8,793 nucleotides of DNA from Bacillota bacterium (GTDB taxonomy: Bacteria > Bacillota > Clostridia > Lachnospirales > Lachnospiraceae), in contig JAFAGA010000062.1 of assembly GCA_023423045.1 (NCBI GenBank), positions 1 through 8,793 of the forward strand, given 5' to 3'. The notes under the pieces are model-generated. The model saw only the letters and a program-made list of their open reading frames with translations. It made no database searches and had not been told where the DNA came from. The translations under genes and the position numbers were made by a program. Of the stretch, positions 1-6,844 are shown piece by piece. Within the stretch, counting starts at the first letter, position 1, and every line of letters starts with the position of its first letter.

Positions 1-37
1 GTTCTGTAGTGTGCCAGCGACCTACAAGAGGAGAATA

Positions 38-101
38 GCACAAAAAAGAACGAAAGGAAGATGGGAGTTGAAGGGTTTCATAACCCCATCGGTGCCTTTC
101 G
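38..101 (-). terminator. Rho-independent terminator with nested stem, minus strand
   Basis: On the minus strand CGAAAGG (95-101) pairs with CCTTTCG (51-57) and the inner GATGGG/CCCATC pair extends the stem. TTCTTTTTT (about 42-50) follows immediately. The plus-strand reading lacks a U-tract, so the orientation is minus. It may be conditional, because CCTTTC-TGC-GAAAGG upstream competes for the same bases. Confidence 0.5.
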
Positions 102-197
102 CAGAAAGGTGGATTATAACAATGAAACAATCTATGTAAAGGGGTGTCCCCTGTTGGCGTTGTTTAACTTTATGAGCTTATTATAATGGCTATTTGT
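38..197 (-). ncRNA. Possible structured leader or small RNA
   Basis: A minus-strand transcript from the promoter at 204-233 would begin near 197 and run toward position 1. It contains GGGGACACCCC (a small hairpin, about 141-151), a hairpin CCTTTC-TGC-GAAAGG (about 95-109), and then a larger nested stem that reuses part of it: CGAAAGG (95-101) pairs with CCTTTCG (51-57), and inside it GATGGG (85-90) pairs with CCCATC (60-65). The two hairpins sharing CGAAAGG cannot form together, which is the usual architecture of an attenuator or riboswitch, and the larger stem is followed by TTCTTTTTT. I do not recognise a known riboswitch class. It could be a free small RNA of about 155 nt or the leader of a gene lying left of the window. 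The rest of 1-294 shows no convincing protein gene. Confidence 0.35.
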
Positions 198-203
198 GTC
201 CAA

Positions 204-233
204 ATTATATTGAATTAGTGAAAGATTTGTGAA
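204..233 (-). promoter_or_regulatory. Sigma-A-like promoter, minus strand
   Basis: The minus strand reads TTCACA (228-233), an 18-base spacer, then TATAAT (204-209). Two copies of TCTTTCAC (218-225 and 229-236), one helical turn apart, overlap the -35 region and could be a regulator site. It points left, away from the tRNA and behind the tRNA terminator, so it would serve the structured RNA at 38-197 or a gene beyond the window. Confidence 0.4.
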
Positions 234-254
234 AGACTTCTTAAAAGTTGCGAA

Positions 255-288
255 AAGAGCCATACAATCCTGGAATTGTATGGCTCTT
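255..288 (-). terminator. Terminator of the tRNA-Thr gene
   Basis: A perfect 14-bp inverted repeat (255-268 with 275-288) has a 6-base loop. On the minus strand it is followed by TTTTCGCAACTTTT. It starts 7 bases after the tRNA 3' end, so it ends the tRNA transcript. Confidence 0.7.
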
Positions 289-294
289 CTAAAC

Positions 295-367
<73 letters not shown>

Positions 368-414
368 ACAAATGCTTCATATTTTGACCCCGAAACAGGC
401 TACTCAACTATTCT

Positions 415-420
415 ATTATA
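415..420 (-). promoter_or_regulatory. Possible -10 box of the tRNA-Thr promoter
   Basis: TATAAT on the minus strand lies 48 bases upstream of the mature tRNA 5' end, a reasonable distance for a leader removed by RNase P. No good -35 hexamer is seen at 16-18 bases, so this is tentative. Confidence 0.3.
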
Positions 421-455
421 AAGCTCGGAAAAATTCAAGAGCTTTTTCTTTTTCT
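420..455 (+). terminator. Terminator-like hairpin on the plus strand
   Basis: AAAGCTC (420-426) pairs with GAGCTTT (439-445) across a 12-base loop, and the plus strand continues TTTCTTTTTCTT. The U-tract is strong but the stem is short, and no plus-strand gene lies upstream for it to serve. It may block antisense transcription into degV, or be chance in AT-rich DNA upstream of the tRNA. Confidence 0.3.
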
Positions 456-505
456 TCGTTAAATCTTTTCATTTTCCCGATAAAGGTGAAGCATAATCTG
501 GAAAT

Positions 506-539
506 ATGGCAGGCCTTCCATTTGCAGAAGGTCTGCCAT
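506..539 (-). terminator. Probable terminator of the degV-like gene
   Basis: A 13-bp inverted repeat (506-518 with 527-539) with an 8-base loop lies 24 bases after the degV-like stop codon. On the minus strand it has one A-C mismatch and is followed by only a short T-rich stretch (ATATTTCC), so termination may be incomplete. On the plus strand the same position is a G-U wobble, but no U-tract follows. Confidence 0.5.
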
Positions 540-563
540 GCTGTTGTCAAATATATGTTTTAT

Positions 564-1433
564 CTATCTTCTTTCACCCATAAAGCATAGTCCGATAGCA
601 CCTGGACCCGAATGTGAGCCAATGCTTGGGCTTACATAGTTAATTATAATCTTGCGGTCCGGCAGCTTTTCCCGTATCAGATCAGCCAGGTAACTGGCAT
701 CCTCAAAAGCATCGCCGTGAGCAATACAGATCACTTCATTGCTGTCCTTGTATTTCCCCATGGATTCAAGCATATCATTGCAGATGGTTGCCAGGGACTT
801 CTTTCTTCCTCTGGCGGTAGACAGCGCTACCAGCTGTCCCTCCGGATTGAGGTAGAGGATGGGTTTGATATTGATCATGGAGCCGATGATTGCGGTGGTT
901 TTGGAGATACGGCCGCCCCGATGAAGATGGTTCAAGTCATCGACGGTAAACCGTACACAGAATTCCTGCTTATGTGTCTCAAGCCAGGAGGCGGTTTCGT
1001 CGATGGATTTGCCCTCCTCCTTCAGCTGCACAGCCTTCATGACAAACATGCCTTCTCCCATGGAGGCGTTCAGCGTATCAATTACAATAATCTTTGCGTC
1101 GGGATTCTCCTCGCATATCTCATTGGCTCCTGTAACAACGTTACTGCAGCCGCCGCTCAGCGCTGAAGAAAAACTGATATGTAATATGTCAAGGCCCTGA
1201 TCGACATAGCCTTGAAACGTCCGGCGAATTACTTCGGGATTGCTGGCCATAGTAGTGGGCATGAGCCCGCCCCGCATCTTATCATAGAATTCCTTTGGTG
1301 TCAGATTGATTTCATCTCCGTAGGTGTTTCCCTCGAGATCATAGTAGTGAGGTATAATTCCTATTTGTTTTTCTTTGATATATTCATCCAGTAAATCGGA
1401 ATTTGAGTCTGCAGTAATAACGAAATTCTTCAT
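564..1433 (-). CDS. DegV family fatty-acid-binding protein
   Basis: This 289-residue protein matches the usual length of the DegV (FakB-like) family. These cytoplasmic proteins bind one fatty acid in a deep pocket; in the FakA/FakB system they present exogenous fatty acids for phosphorylation and entry into phospholipid synthesis. Visible family signatures are the N-terminal ITADSNSDL (residues 6-14), PTTMASNP (59-66), SFSSALSGG (87-95), VIDTLNASMGEG (117-128), the HLHRGGRIS segment (169-177) and the C-terminal GSHSGPGAIGL (272-282). The serine, histidine and arginine residues in these loops are those expected near the bound carboxylate. There is no signal peptide or membrane segment. The start is supported by GGGAGGG, 8 bases upstream of ATG. 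The gene is monocistronic, with a promoter at 1468-1496 and a hairpin after the stop. No fakA-type kinase gene is nearby. The bound lipid cannot be inferred from sequence. Confidence 0.93.
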   Translation of the reverse strand: MKNFVITADSNSDLLDEYIKEKQIGIIPHYYDLEGNTYGDEINLTPKEFYDKMRGGLMPTTMASNPEVIRRTFQGYVDQGLDILHISFSSALSGGCSNVVTGANEICEENPDAKIIVIDTLNASMGEGMFVMKAVQLKEEGKSIDETASWLETHKQEFCVRFTVDDLNHLHRGGRISKTTAIIGSMINIKPILYLNPEGQLVALSTARGRKKSLATICNDMLESMGKYKDSNEVICIAHGDAFEDASYLADLIREKLPDRKIIINYVSPSIGSHSGPGAIGLCFMGERR

Positions 1434-1467
1434 AGATTCGTCCCTCCCGGATTGTGATTATGAGTCT

Positions 1468-1496
1468 ATTCTACTAGAGACGGGCTTTTTTAGCAA
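1468..1496 (-). promoter_or_regulatory. Promoter of the degV-like gene
   Basis: On the minus strand TTGCTA (1491-1496), a 17-base spacer and TAGAAT (1468-1473) form a good sigma-A promoter. The predicted transcription start is near 1461, about 28 bases before the ATG, leaving room for the GGGAGGG ribosome binding site. Confidence 0.6.
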
Positions 1497-1658
1497 TACT
1501 TGTGTTGCAAATAGTTTATTTTTTATTTATAAAAAATTTATAATTGAATAATGGTAACATTGTAAAATTTATAAAAGCAGTGAGTCTCATAAGATAAAAA
1601 TAATATAAAGGTACCAAAAATACAGCAAAAGCAGTGGAAAAATAGGGAATTTTATATA
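1497..1658. other. AT-rich divergent intergenic region
   Basis: This is the core of the 337-base gap between the divergent degV-like and chemoreceptor genes. It is very AT-rich and I see no gene in it. An inverted repeat TTATAAA-AAA-TTTATAA lies at 1527-1543, and AAATTTATAA occurs at 1534-1543 and again at 1565-1574, 31 bases (three helical turns) apart. This may be a regulator site or simply low-complexity DNA acting as a promoter-upstream element. Confidence 0.3.
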
Positions 1659-1687
1659 TTGACAATTAATACTATTATTGGTATATA
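1659..1687 (+). promoter_or_regulatory. Promoter of the chemoreceptor gene
   Basis: A consensus TTGACA (1659-1664), a 17-base spacer and TATATA (1682-1687) indicate a strong sigma-A promoter, with a transcription start near 1694 and a leader of about 77 bases. I saw no motility-sigma (sigma-28) promoter, so expression may not be tied to the flagellar cascade. Confidence 0.65.
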
Positions 1688-1770
1688 TATAGTTTATTAA
1701 CTCATAATCTATTGGAATAGTATGGATAATAATATACTCTTCACAATACGCTCTTGGTTTGGAGGTACCT

Positions 1771-4050
1771 ATGGATAAAGAAGATATAAAAGCACCCGGG
1801 AAAAAGAAGAAGGAAGATAAGGAAAAAGGGAAATTGTCAAAGCCGCAGAATAGCATGGTAAGACGGTTTCAGTCAATCCTGGCACGTATCCGTGGCCTTA
1901 TAAAAGGCAAAGGCGGATATTCGGAACAGGAGAACGGGGAAAAGAAGCCCCAAGCACAGGAAGCCGGGCCGGTCAGGCAAAACGGTATAACGGAGTTTCT
2001 TAATAAAAACGCTTTTCTGAGAAAGTTCTCCGGTATTCGGACTACCTTACTGATTGGTTTTGCATTCCCTGTTCTTCTGATGGCGATCTTCGGAATCGTT
2101 TCTTACAATAGATCAGCCAATGCTGTCATTAAGAATTATGAAAGCATTGCTTCAGATGCCCTCAATGCAGTCCGTGACTATGTTTTTATGGGAATAGATG
2201 CGGTGTCTAAAAAATCCTATGAGTTAACTGACAATAAGAATGTGAAGAATTACTATAAAAATGCGGATAAGATGAGCCCGGAGGAAGGTGCTGCCTTACT
2301 TGAGCCGCTTAAAAATGAAGTGGCCAATGCCAGGGCTTCTCATACCTTTATTTATGCGATGCACGTGATTGGTGAAAAAGGAAGCAGTATCTCCTCCGTC
2401 GGCGATCTGCCGGAAGATATCTATTCTCGTTTTCTGGAGTCGCCGGAGGGACAGAGTATTGCCACTGCGCTGGAACGCTATGTGTGGATTGGTAAGCACG
2501 GCTTTCTGGATGGAGAATTAAATAATAAGAATGTAAATTACTCCGTATCAATCATAAGAAAAATGGCGGAGAATAACGGATTTGTCATTATGGATATTCC
2601 GAAAACAGAGATTGAACAGGCTATTTCTAATATGAATCTCGGAGAAGGCAGTATTGTAGGTTTTGTAACTTCGGACGGTGTGGAAGCATTGCTGAACACA
2701 GAAGATGCTTCCGTATTCAGCTCAATGGAATATTACAAGGATGCGGCCTCCGGCAATCAGCCCGACGGTTATTCTTATGAGAAATATAACGGCAAGAAAT
2801 ATTTATTCCTCTATAGTAAGGTGGGGAGTACGAAAGCCATGGTCTGTGCACTGGTTCCCGAGAGTACTATTTTGGCAAAGACCCAGTCCATCAAGTTGTT
2901 GACACTGGTTTTTGTGACCCTGGCATCCTTAATTGCTATTCTTGTAGGAACCATGATTGCCGGACAGATCGGCACGGAGATTTCCGGACTCAGTAAATCC
3001 ATCTCCTTAGCGGCAAAAGGAGATTTGACCACAAGGTTTACTACCAGGCGTAAGGATGAATTCTTAATCCTTTCCAATAGCCTGACAGATATGATGACAG
3101 GTATGAGAGGTTTAATTCAGCAGGTCACGGAAGTCGCGGATAAGGTGAATACTTCTGCGGAGGAGCTGTCGGATACTTCCGGCGATATTCTCACCTCAAC
3201 ACGGGATATCTCCCTGGCAATTGATGAGATTGAGAAGGGTGTGGTTCAACAGGCAGAGGATACGGAGCAGTGTCTGAGCCAGATGTCCAATTTGTCGGAC
3301 CGAATTAACCAGGTTTATAACAATACCTATGAGATCGAGCAGATAGCCAAGGATACCAAGGTAATCGTCGGGGAAGGAATTACCACAATTGATGAGCTGA
3401 ACCGGAAATCAGGTGAAACAACGGATATCACAAAGGTGGTCATCAGTGAGATAGAAGACCTGGCAGTCCAGTCCGGCAATATTGAGGATTTTATAGAGGT
3501 TATTAACGGAATAGCGGATCAGACTAATCTTTTGTCCCTTAATGCATCCATTGAAGCGGCAAGGGCAGGAGAGGCCGGACGAGGCTTTGCAGTGGTAGCA
3601 GAGGAGATCCGCAAATTAGCAGATGAGTCTTTGAACGCCTCCAAGCAGATTACGGCGATTGTCAAGGACATTAAGATGAGGACAAGGACAACGGCAGATT
3701 CCGCAAAGCAGGCGGAAAGCATTGTCGGTTCCCAGATGGAAGTGCTTGCGAACACGGTAAGAAATTTTGAGAACATTAATAAGCATGTGGGCAAGCTGGT
3801 GAATAATTTGAATAATATTGCCGAAGGAGTTCGAGGAATCGAGGGGGCAAAGGATGACACCCTGGATGCCATCCGCAATATCTCAGCGGTATCCCAGCAG
3901 ACAGCTACCTCCTCCGAGGAAGTCAGCGCCACCGCAATTAATCAGATTGCCAGTGTTGAATATATGAGCAGTTCCGCTTCCGGACTTGCCGCGGAGGCCG
4001 GACGCCTGGAGGAAGCAATTCAGATATTCAGGATTAAAGAGGAAGAATAA
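1771..4050 (+). CDS. Methyl-accepting chemotaxis protein
   Basis: This 759-residue transmembrane chemoreceptor senses a ligand outside the cell and controls CheA kinase through CheW. The order is: a highly charged, lysine-rich cytoplasmic N-terminus (about 1-88), membrane helix 1 (91-112), an extracellular sensor region (about 113-370, possibly Cache-like but not assignable by eye), membrane helix 2 (376-400), HAMP (about 401-453) and a coiled-coil signalling domain (454-759). The signalling hairpin tip is unmistakable: IADQTNLLSLNASIEAARAG (581-600) continuing through GRGFAVVAEEIRKLA to about 617. There is no CheR-binding pentapeptide at the C-terminus. ATG at 1771 is preferred because GGAGG (1761-1765) sits 5 bases upstream; an in-frame TTG at 1759 overlaps that site. 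The N-terminal extension of almost 90 residues is longer than usual. The gene stands alone with no che or flagellar genes, as is common for receptors in Clostridia. The ligand is unknown. Confidence 0.95.
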   Translation: MDKEDIKAPGKKKKEDKEKGKLSKPQNSMVRRFQSILARIRGLIKGKGGYSEQENGEKKPQAQEAGPVRQNGITEFLNKNAFLRKFSGIRTTLLIGFAFPVLLMAIFGIVSYNRSANAVIKNYESIASDALNAVRDYVFMGIDAVSKKSYELTDNKNVKNYYKNADKMSPEEGAALLEPLKNEVANARASHTFIYAMHVIGEKGSSISSVGDLPEDIYSRFLESPEGQSIATALERYVWIGKHGFLDGELNNKNVNYSVSIIRKMAENNGFVIMDIPKTEIEQAISNMNLGEGSIVGFVTSDGVEALLNTEDASVFSSMEYYKDAASGNQPDGYSYEKYNGKKYLFLYSKVGSTKAMVCALVPESTILAKTQSIKLLTLVFVTLASLIAILVGTMIAGQIGTEISGLSKSISLAAKGDLTTRFTTRRKDEFLILSNSLTDMMTGMRGLIQQVTEVADKVNTSAEELSDTSGDILTSTRDISLAIDEIEKGVVQQAEDTEQCLSQMSNLSDRINQVYNNTYEIEQIAKDTKVIVGEGITTIDELNRKSGETTDITKVVISEIEDLAVQSGNIEDFIEVINGIADQTNLLSLNASIEAARAGEAGRGFAVVAEEIRKLADESLNASKQITAIVKDIKMRTRTTADSAKQAESIVGSQMEVLANTVRNFENINKHVGKLVNNLNNIAEGVRGIEGAKDDTLDAIRNISAVSQQTATSSEEVSATAINQIASVEYMSSSASGLAAEAGRLEEAIQIFRIKEEE

Positions 4051-4086
4051 ATAACGGGCGGCATTCCTTACAATTCGCTCTTATAG

Positions 4087-4129
4087 AAAAGTGGCTTTTA
4101 TAGGTTATTCACCTGTAAAAGCCACTTTT
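4087..4129. terminator. Bidirectional terminator between convergent genes
   Basis: A perfect 14-bp stem (4087-4100 with 4116-4129) has AAAA/TTTT at its edges, so it works in both directions, and its loop contains a further AGGT/ACCT pair. It lies 36 bases after the chemoreceptor stop and 7 bases after the permease stop on the opposite strand. Confidence 0.8.
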
Positions 4130-4136
4130 GATTGTA

Positions 4137-4961
4137 TTAACCGGATACTCTTTTTTCAAAATAGGTCAGCAGCTTATATAATCCCGTTGCGACAACGCAG
4201 AGAATAACAATTGACATAATTACCCAATCCAATTTGAATACCTGGCTGCCGTAGATAATCAGATAACCGAGGCCCGCTTTAGCCGCAAGAAACTCCCCGA
4301 TAATAACCCCTACCAGGGAAAGGCCGATATTGACCTTCATCTGGCTGATGATGGAAGGAATATTTCCCGGCAGTACCACCTTGAACAGAACATCCTTCTT
4401 TTGGCCTCCTAAGGTATAGATTAATTTTACCTTATCCTCCTCGACGGACTTAAAATCCGAATAGAGGTTGATTACGGTGCCGAAGATAGCGACAGAGACC
4501 GCGGCAACGATAATGGTTTTTATATTATTGCCTAGCCATACGATGAATACCGGTGCCAATGCCGATTTCGGCAGGCTGTTCAGAACAATCAGATATGGTT
4601 CCAGCACTTTGGAGATACTGTCGTTCCACCATAAAATAATTGCCATGATAATTCCTAATACATTTACTAAGAAAAAGCTTCCCAGCGTTTCCAGCAGTGT
4701 GACACCCACATGATAGAGAAGCTGACCGCTTGCAGTCATTTCCAGGATGGTTTTCATAACCCTTGAGGGACTGGAGAATACGAAGGAATTCAGGATTCCC
4801 AATCTTGCTGTGATCTCCCAGGCGGCAACAAAGCTGACCAGAATAAGCAGCTGGTAGAAACGGACCCGCCTAAGATGAAGCCTGTGCTTTCTAACATATG
4901 CCTGCTGAGCTGCGGAAATATTCAGGCTATTGCTTTCTACCTGTTTATGCTTCCTGCTCAT
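4137..4961 (-). CDS. ABC transporter permease, NitT/TauT (SsuC/TauC-like)
   Basis: This 274-residue inner-membrane subunit forms half of the channel of an ABC importer of the nitrate/sulfonate/taurine (or thiamine-precursor) group. A basic cytoplasmic N-terminus (1-35) is followed by about six membrane segments, roughly at 36-54, 85-111, 121-141, 148-168, 211-233 and 246-266. The EAA-type loop that docks on the ATPase is at about 183-203 (TLGGQKKDVLFKVVLPGNIP). FVFSSPSRV (60-68) and NSLPKSALAPVFIVWLG (128-144) are typical of this group. Length is normal. Its start overlaps the end of the ATPase gene by 17 bases in another frame, a translational-coupling arrangement. Because that ATPase gene is cut by an inserted element, the permease is probably separated from its native promoter and lacks its energy partner. 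The missing genes would lie beyond the element, so the substrate is unknown. Confidence 0.92.
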   Translation of the reverse strand: MSRKHKQVESNSLNISAAQQAYVRKHRLHLRRVRFYQLLILVSFVAAWEITARLGILNSFVFSSPSRVMKTILEMTASGQLLYHVGVTLLETLGSFFLVNVLGIIMAIILWWNDSISKVLEPYLIVLNSLPKSALAPVFIVWLGNNIKTIIVAAVSVAIFGTVINLYSDFKSVEEDKVKLIYTLGGQKKDVLFKVVLPGNIPSIISQMKVNIGLSLVGVIIGEFLAAKAGLGYLIIYGSQVFKLDWVIMSIVILCVVATGLYKLLTYFEKRVSG

Positions 4962-5136
4962 GTTGAGTTAACTCCTTCCATATCATATTAAAATATTTCT
5001 GGAACTCAGGCGCACTTCTGGTGGTAAAGGGAGTTCTGTCCTCGATGGACAGGTTGATATCGAAAACCTTCTTTACAGTTCCGGGACGTGAAGATAATAC
5101 AATGACCCGGTCCGCCATACTGATCGCCTCTGCAAT
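4945..5136 (-). pseudogene. 3' fragment of an ABC transporter ATPase (SsuB/TauB-like)
   Basis: The last 63 codons of an ATP-binding subunit remain: IAEAISMADRVIVLSSRPG near the start of the fragment is the classic stretch that follows the H-loop in SsuB/TauB-type ATPases, and the fragment ends ...QHEQEA at a TAA overlapping the permease start by 17 bases. About 190 codons with Walker A, Q-loop, signature motif and Walker B are absent. In relatives the preceding residues are V-T-H-D; here the open frame continues upstream as I-T-V-M, so homology stops at or next to the H-loop histidine codon. The break coincides with the change to AT-rich element DNA and with the end of the recombinase gene. 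It is therefore a gene split by integration, not a random deletion, and the 5' part is expected at the other end of the element. A possible internal start (ATG at 5191-5193) has no convincing ribosome binding site. Confidence 0.85.
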
Positions 5137-6784
5137 CATTACCGTAATGCAAAAAAAAACTATCGAATAATTCGATTCCGGCGGTCTCTCCATCCCAGGT
5201 TATTTTTTTGATAAGAGTTCGTAATAAATACTTTCTTTGGTTAATGTCCGCAGTATCTATCAAGTTGTTAAAGTTTATCAGATTCTGATGCAAAATGTTA
5301 ATATTGTTGAGTTCGCCTGATACATACTTTTCTTTGTCTCTCAGAGCTTCTATTTGGCTCTTTATTTCATTTTGTTTCCTGTCAAGGTCTTCTAGTTTGG
5401 GTGTGACATATTTTGCGACTATAGCGCTTTCTGAATTAGATAATTGCTCAAGTAAGTTATTGATCATTTTTGTATTATTCTGATATTCCTCTTCGAGGAG
5501 TGCTATATCATTTTGAGAATCGGCAGATAATATCAAACTTTCCTTTTGTTTTAGGTATTTTTTAAAATTATCATTGCTATCTGATGATGTCAAATAATTT
5601 TTAATTGCATTAATAACAGCTTGCTCGAATTGATAACCAGGAAGGTTTTTAATATCACATCGGGAGCCTTTTGACAACACCTTCATTTCACATGAATAAT
5701 AAAAAAGAATTCGGTCACCGTGTCTTTGCACGCTCTTTATCCTAAGCTTAGATTTACACTTAGCACATTCTATTACCCCGGAGAGAGCTGCAATATTAGA
5801 AGTCTCAGAACGTATATTGCCCTTGTTCTTATTATGATTTATATTTTCTTGAATTTTTATATAATCAGATCCGGATATAATACCTTTATGTTTACCGATT
5901 GCAACAATCCAATCAGAAGGATTTCTGCGGTCATAGCCTTTTTTCTGACTGGTTCTGTTATAGCACATGAGACCATGCTTACCATTAAATTCAGATTTAT
6001 CGTTACAGATATTGCATCCAAGTGAGGAAAAATAATCATAAGCATCTCTATCAGCGACACAATAAACTGGATTACTGATAATCATACTAATAGAGCCCTT
6101 TGAAAAATCACAACTATTCTGAGTCTTAATGTGATTTGAAAGACAATATGATTCAACTTGTGAAAGACTGTTATATTCGAGATACTTGGCGAAAAGGAGA
6201 GAAGCCACCTTTAATCCATCTTCATCGGGTATTAAATTGTATAACTTACGTTCTTTGTATTCGGAATCAATAAATATTGCTTCCTGAGAACGATATCCCA
6301 GGGGAGTGATGCCACCAAGCCAACGGCCAGTTTTAGCAAGAGCTAACATATTATCACGTACACGCTCTGCAATCGTCTCCCTTTCAAGCTGGGCAAATAC
6401 AGACGCTATGTATATCATGGCCTTGCCCATAGGCGTAGAGGTATCAAAGTTCTCTGTTGCGGATACAAAGGAGACTCCGAGCTTTTCCAACAGTTCCAGC
6501 GTATCGGAAAAATCAGCTACATTTCTGCTGATACGATCCAAGCGATAACACATCAATATATCCACTTTTTCTGATTTTATATACTGTAGCATTTTTTGAA
6601 ATTGAGGCCGGGCAGTGGTTGCAGCAGAAAAGCCTTCATCTTCAAAAACTACATACTTGATACTATAGCTTACATATCGTATATTTGCATAATCTTTGCA
6701 GAACTGTAGTTGGTTTTCAACAGAATCACCCTTTTCAGTAAACTTTGATTTACGTCCGTAAAGTACTATTATTAATTCTTCCAT
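5006..6784 (-). CDS. Large serine recombinase (site-specific integrase)
   Basis: This large serine recombinase cuts and rejoins DNA through a 5'-phosphoserine link, here presumably integrating and excising the element. The resolvase domain (about 4-150) carries the YGRKS motif with nucleophile Ser13 and QLQFCKDY following, CYRLDRISRN (79-88) with active-site arginines, and LERETIAERVRD (133-144). A recombinase domain (about 155-325) follows, then a zinc-ribbon domain with Cys340, Cys343, Cys365 and Cys376, and a coiled coil (about 427-505) as in other TnpX/Int-type proteins. The start is firm: GGAGG lies 5 bases before ATG. The open frame is 592 residues, but the element appears to end near residue 549; residues 550-592 come from host ATPase DNA read out of frame. 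The normal end of the protein is therefore probably about 545-550, completed differently in the excised circle. No clear promoter of its own is seen; read-through from the upstream exonuclease gene is possible. Confidence 0.92.
   Translation of the reverse strand: MEELIIVLYGRKSKFTEKGDSVENQLQFCKDYANIRYVSYSIKYVVFEDEGFSAATTARPQFQKMLQYIKSEKVDILMCYRLDRISRNVADFSDTLELLEKLGVSFVSATENFDTSTPMGKAMIYIASVFAQLERETIAERVRDNMLALAKTGRWLGGITPLGYRSQEAIFIDSEYKERKLYNLIPDEDGLKVASLLFAKYLEYNSLSQVESYCLSNHIKTQNSCDFSKGSISMIISNPVYCVADRDAYDYFSSLGCNICNDKSEFNGKHGLMCYNRTSQKKGYDRRNPSDWIVAIGKHKGIISGSDYIKIQENINHNKNKGNIRSETSNIAALSGVIECAKCKSKLRIKSVQRHGDRILFYYSCEMKVLSKGSRCDIKNLPGYQFEQAVINAIKNYLTSSDSNDNFKKYLKQKESLILSADSQNDIALLEEEYQNNTKMINNLLEQLSNSESAIVAKYVTPKLEDLDRKQNEIKSQIEALRDKEKYVSGELNNINILHQNLINFNNLIDTADINQRKYLLRTLIKKITWDGETAGIELFDSFFLHYGNDCRGDQYGGPGHCIIFTSRNCKEGFRYQPVHRGQNSLYHQKCA
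5128..5150. other. Probable attachment site (host-element junction)
   Basis: Reading leftwards, recognisable ATPase sequence begins at the IAEAI codons (5122-5136), while the codons before it (5137-5142) no longer encode the expected H-D. The recombinase gene and its T9 tract lie immediately on the element side. The crossover dinucleotide of a serine recombinase must lie in or next to this stretch, but it cannot be fixed without the other end or an empty-site genome. Confidence 0.55.
5151..5176 (-). terminator. Hairpin plus T9 at the recombinase 3' end
   Basis: On the minus strand ATCGAA-TTA-TTCGAT (5162-5176) is followed by AG and then nine T (5151-5159). The form is that of a rho-independent terminator at the end of the element, but the stem is only 6 bp and AT-rich, so it may leak into the ATPase fragment and permease. 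The same T9 lies inside the open recombinase frame. Confidence 0.4.
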
Positions 6785-6815
6785 AAATACCTCCGTTAAA
6801 ATTATAAAGCCCTGG

Positions 6816-6844
6816 TTGATTGCGGCCAGAGCTTATAGTATAAT
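6816..6844 (+). promoter_or_regulatory. Strong plus-strand promoter opposite the element genes
   Basis: TTGATT (6816-6821), a 17-base spacer and a perfect TATAAT (6839-6844) make one of the best promoters in the window. It points opposite to both flanking genes and would start RNA near 6851. Confidence 0.55.

Noticed and set aside
2..139. Plus-strand open frame entering from the left edge and ending at TAA 137-139
   Set aside because: It has no recognisable motif and no terminator follows; it overlaps the same hairpins. It could still be the tail of a gene outside the window, but this cannot be supported.
61..186. A 41-codon plus-strand frame starting ATGGGAGTTGAAGGG
   Set aside because: The composition is protein-like, but there is no properly spaced ribosome binding site and the first half coincides with paired arms of the minus-strand hairpin, which explain the sequence better.
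372..590. 72-codon plus-strand frame
   Set aside because: It overlaps the tRNA leader, the degV terminator and the end of degV, has no ribosome binding site and no recognisable domain.
717..1166. 149-codon plus-strand frame
   Set aside because: It is an antisense shadow within the clear degV-like gene.
1759..1770. Upstream TTG start for the chemoreceptor
   Set aside because: It overlaps the GGAGG that properly serves the ATG at 1771.
3519..3932. 137-codon minus-strand frame
   Set aside because: It is an antisense shadow of the conserved signalling domain of the chemoreceptor.
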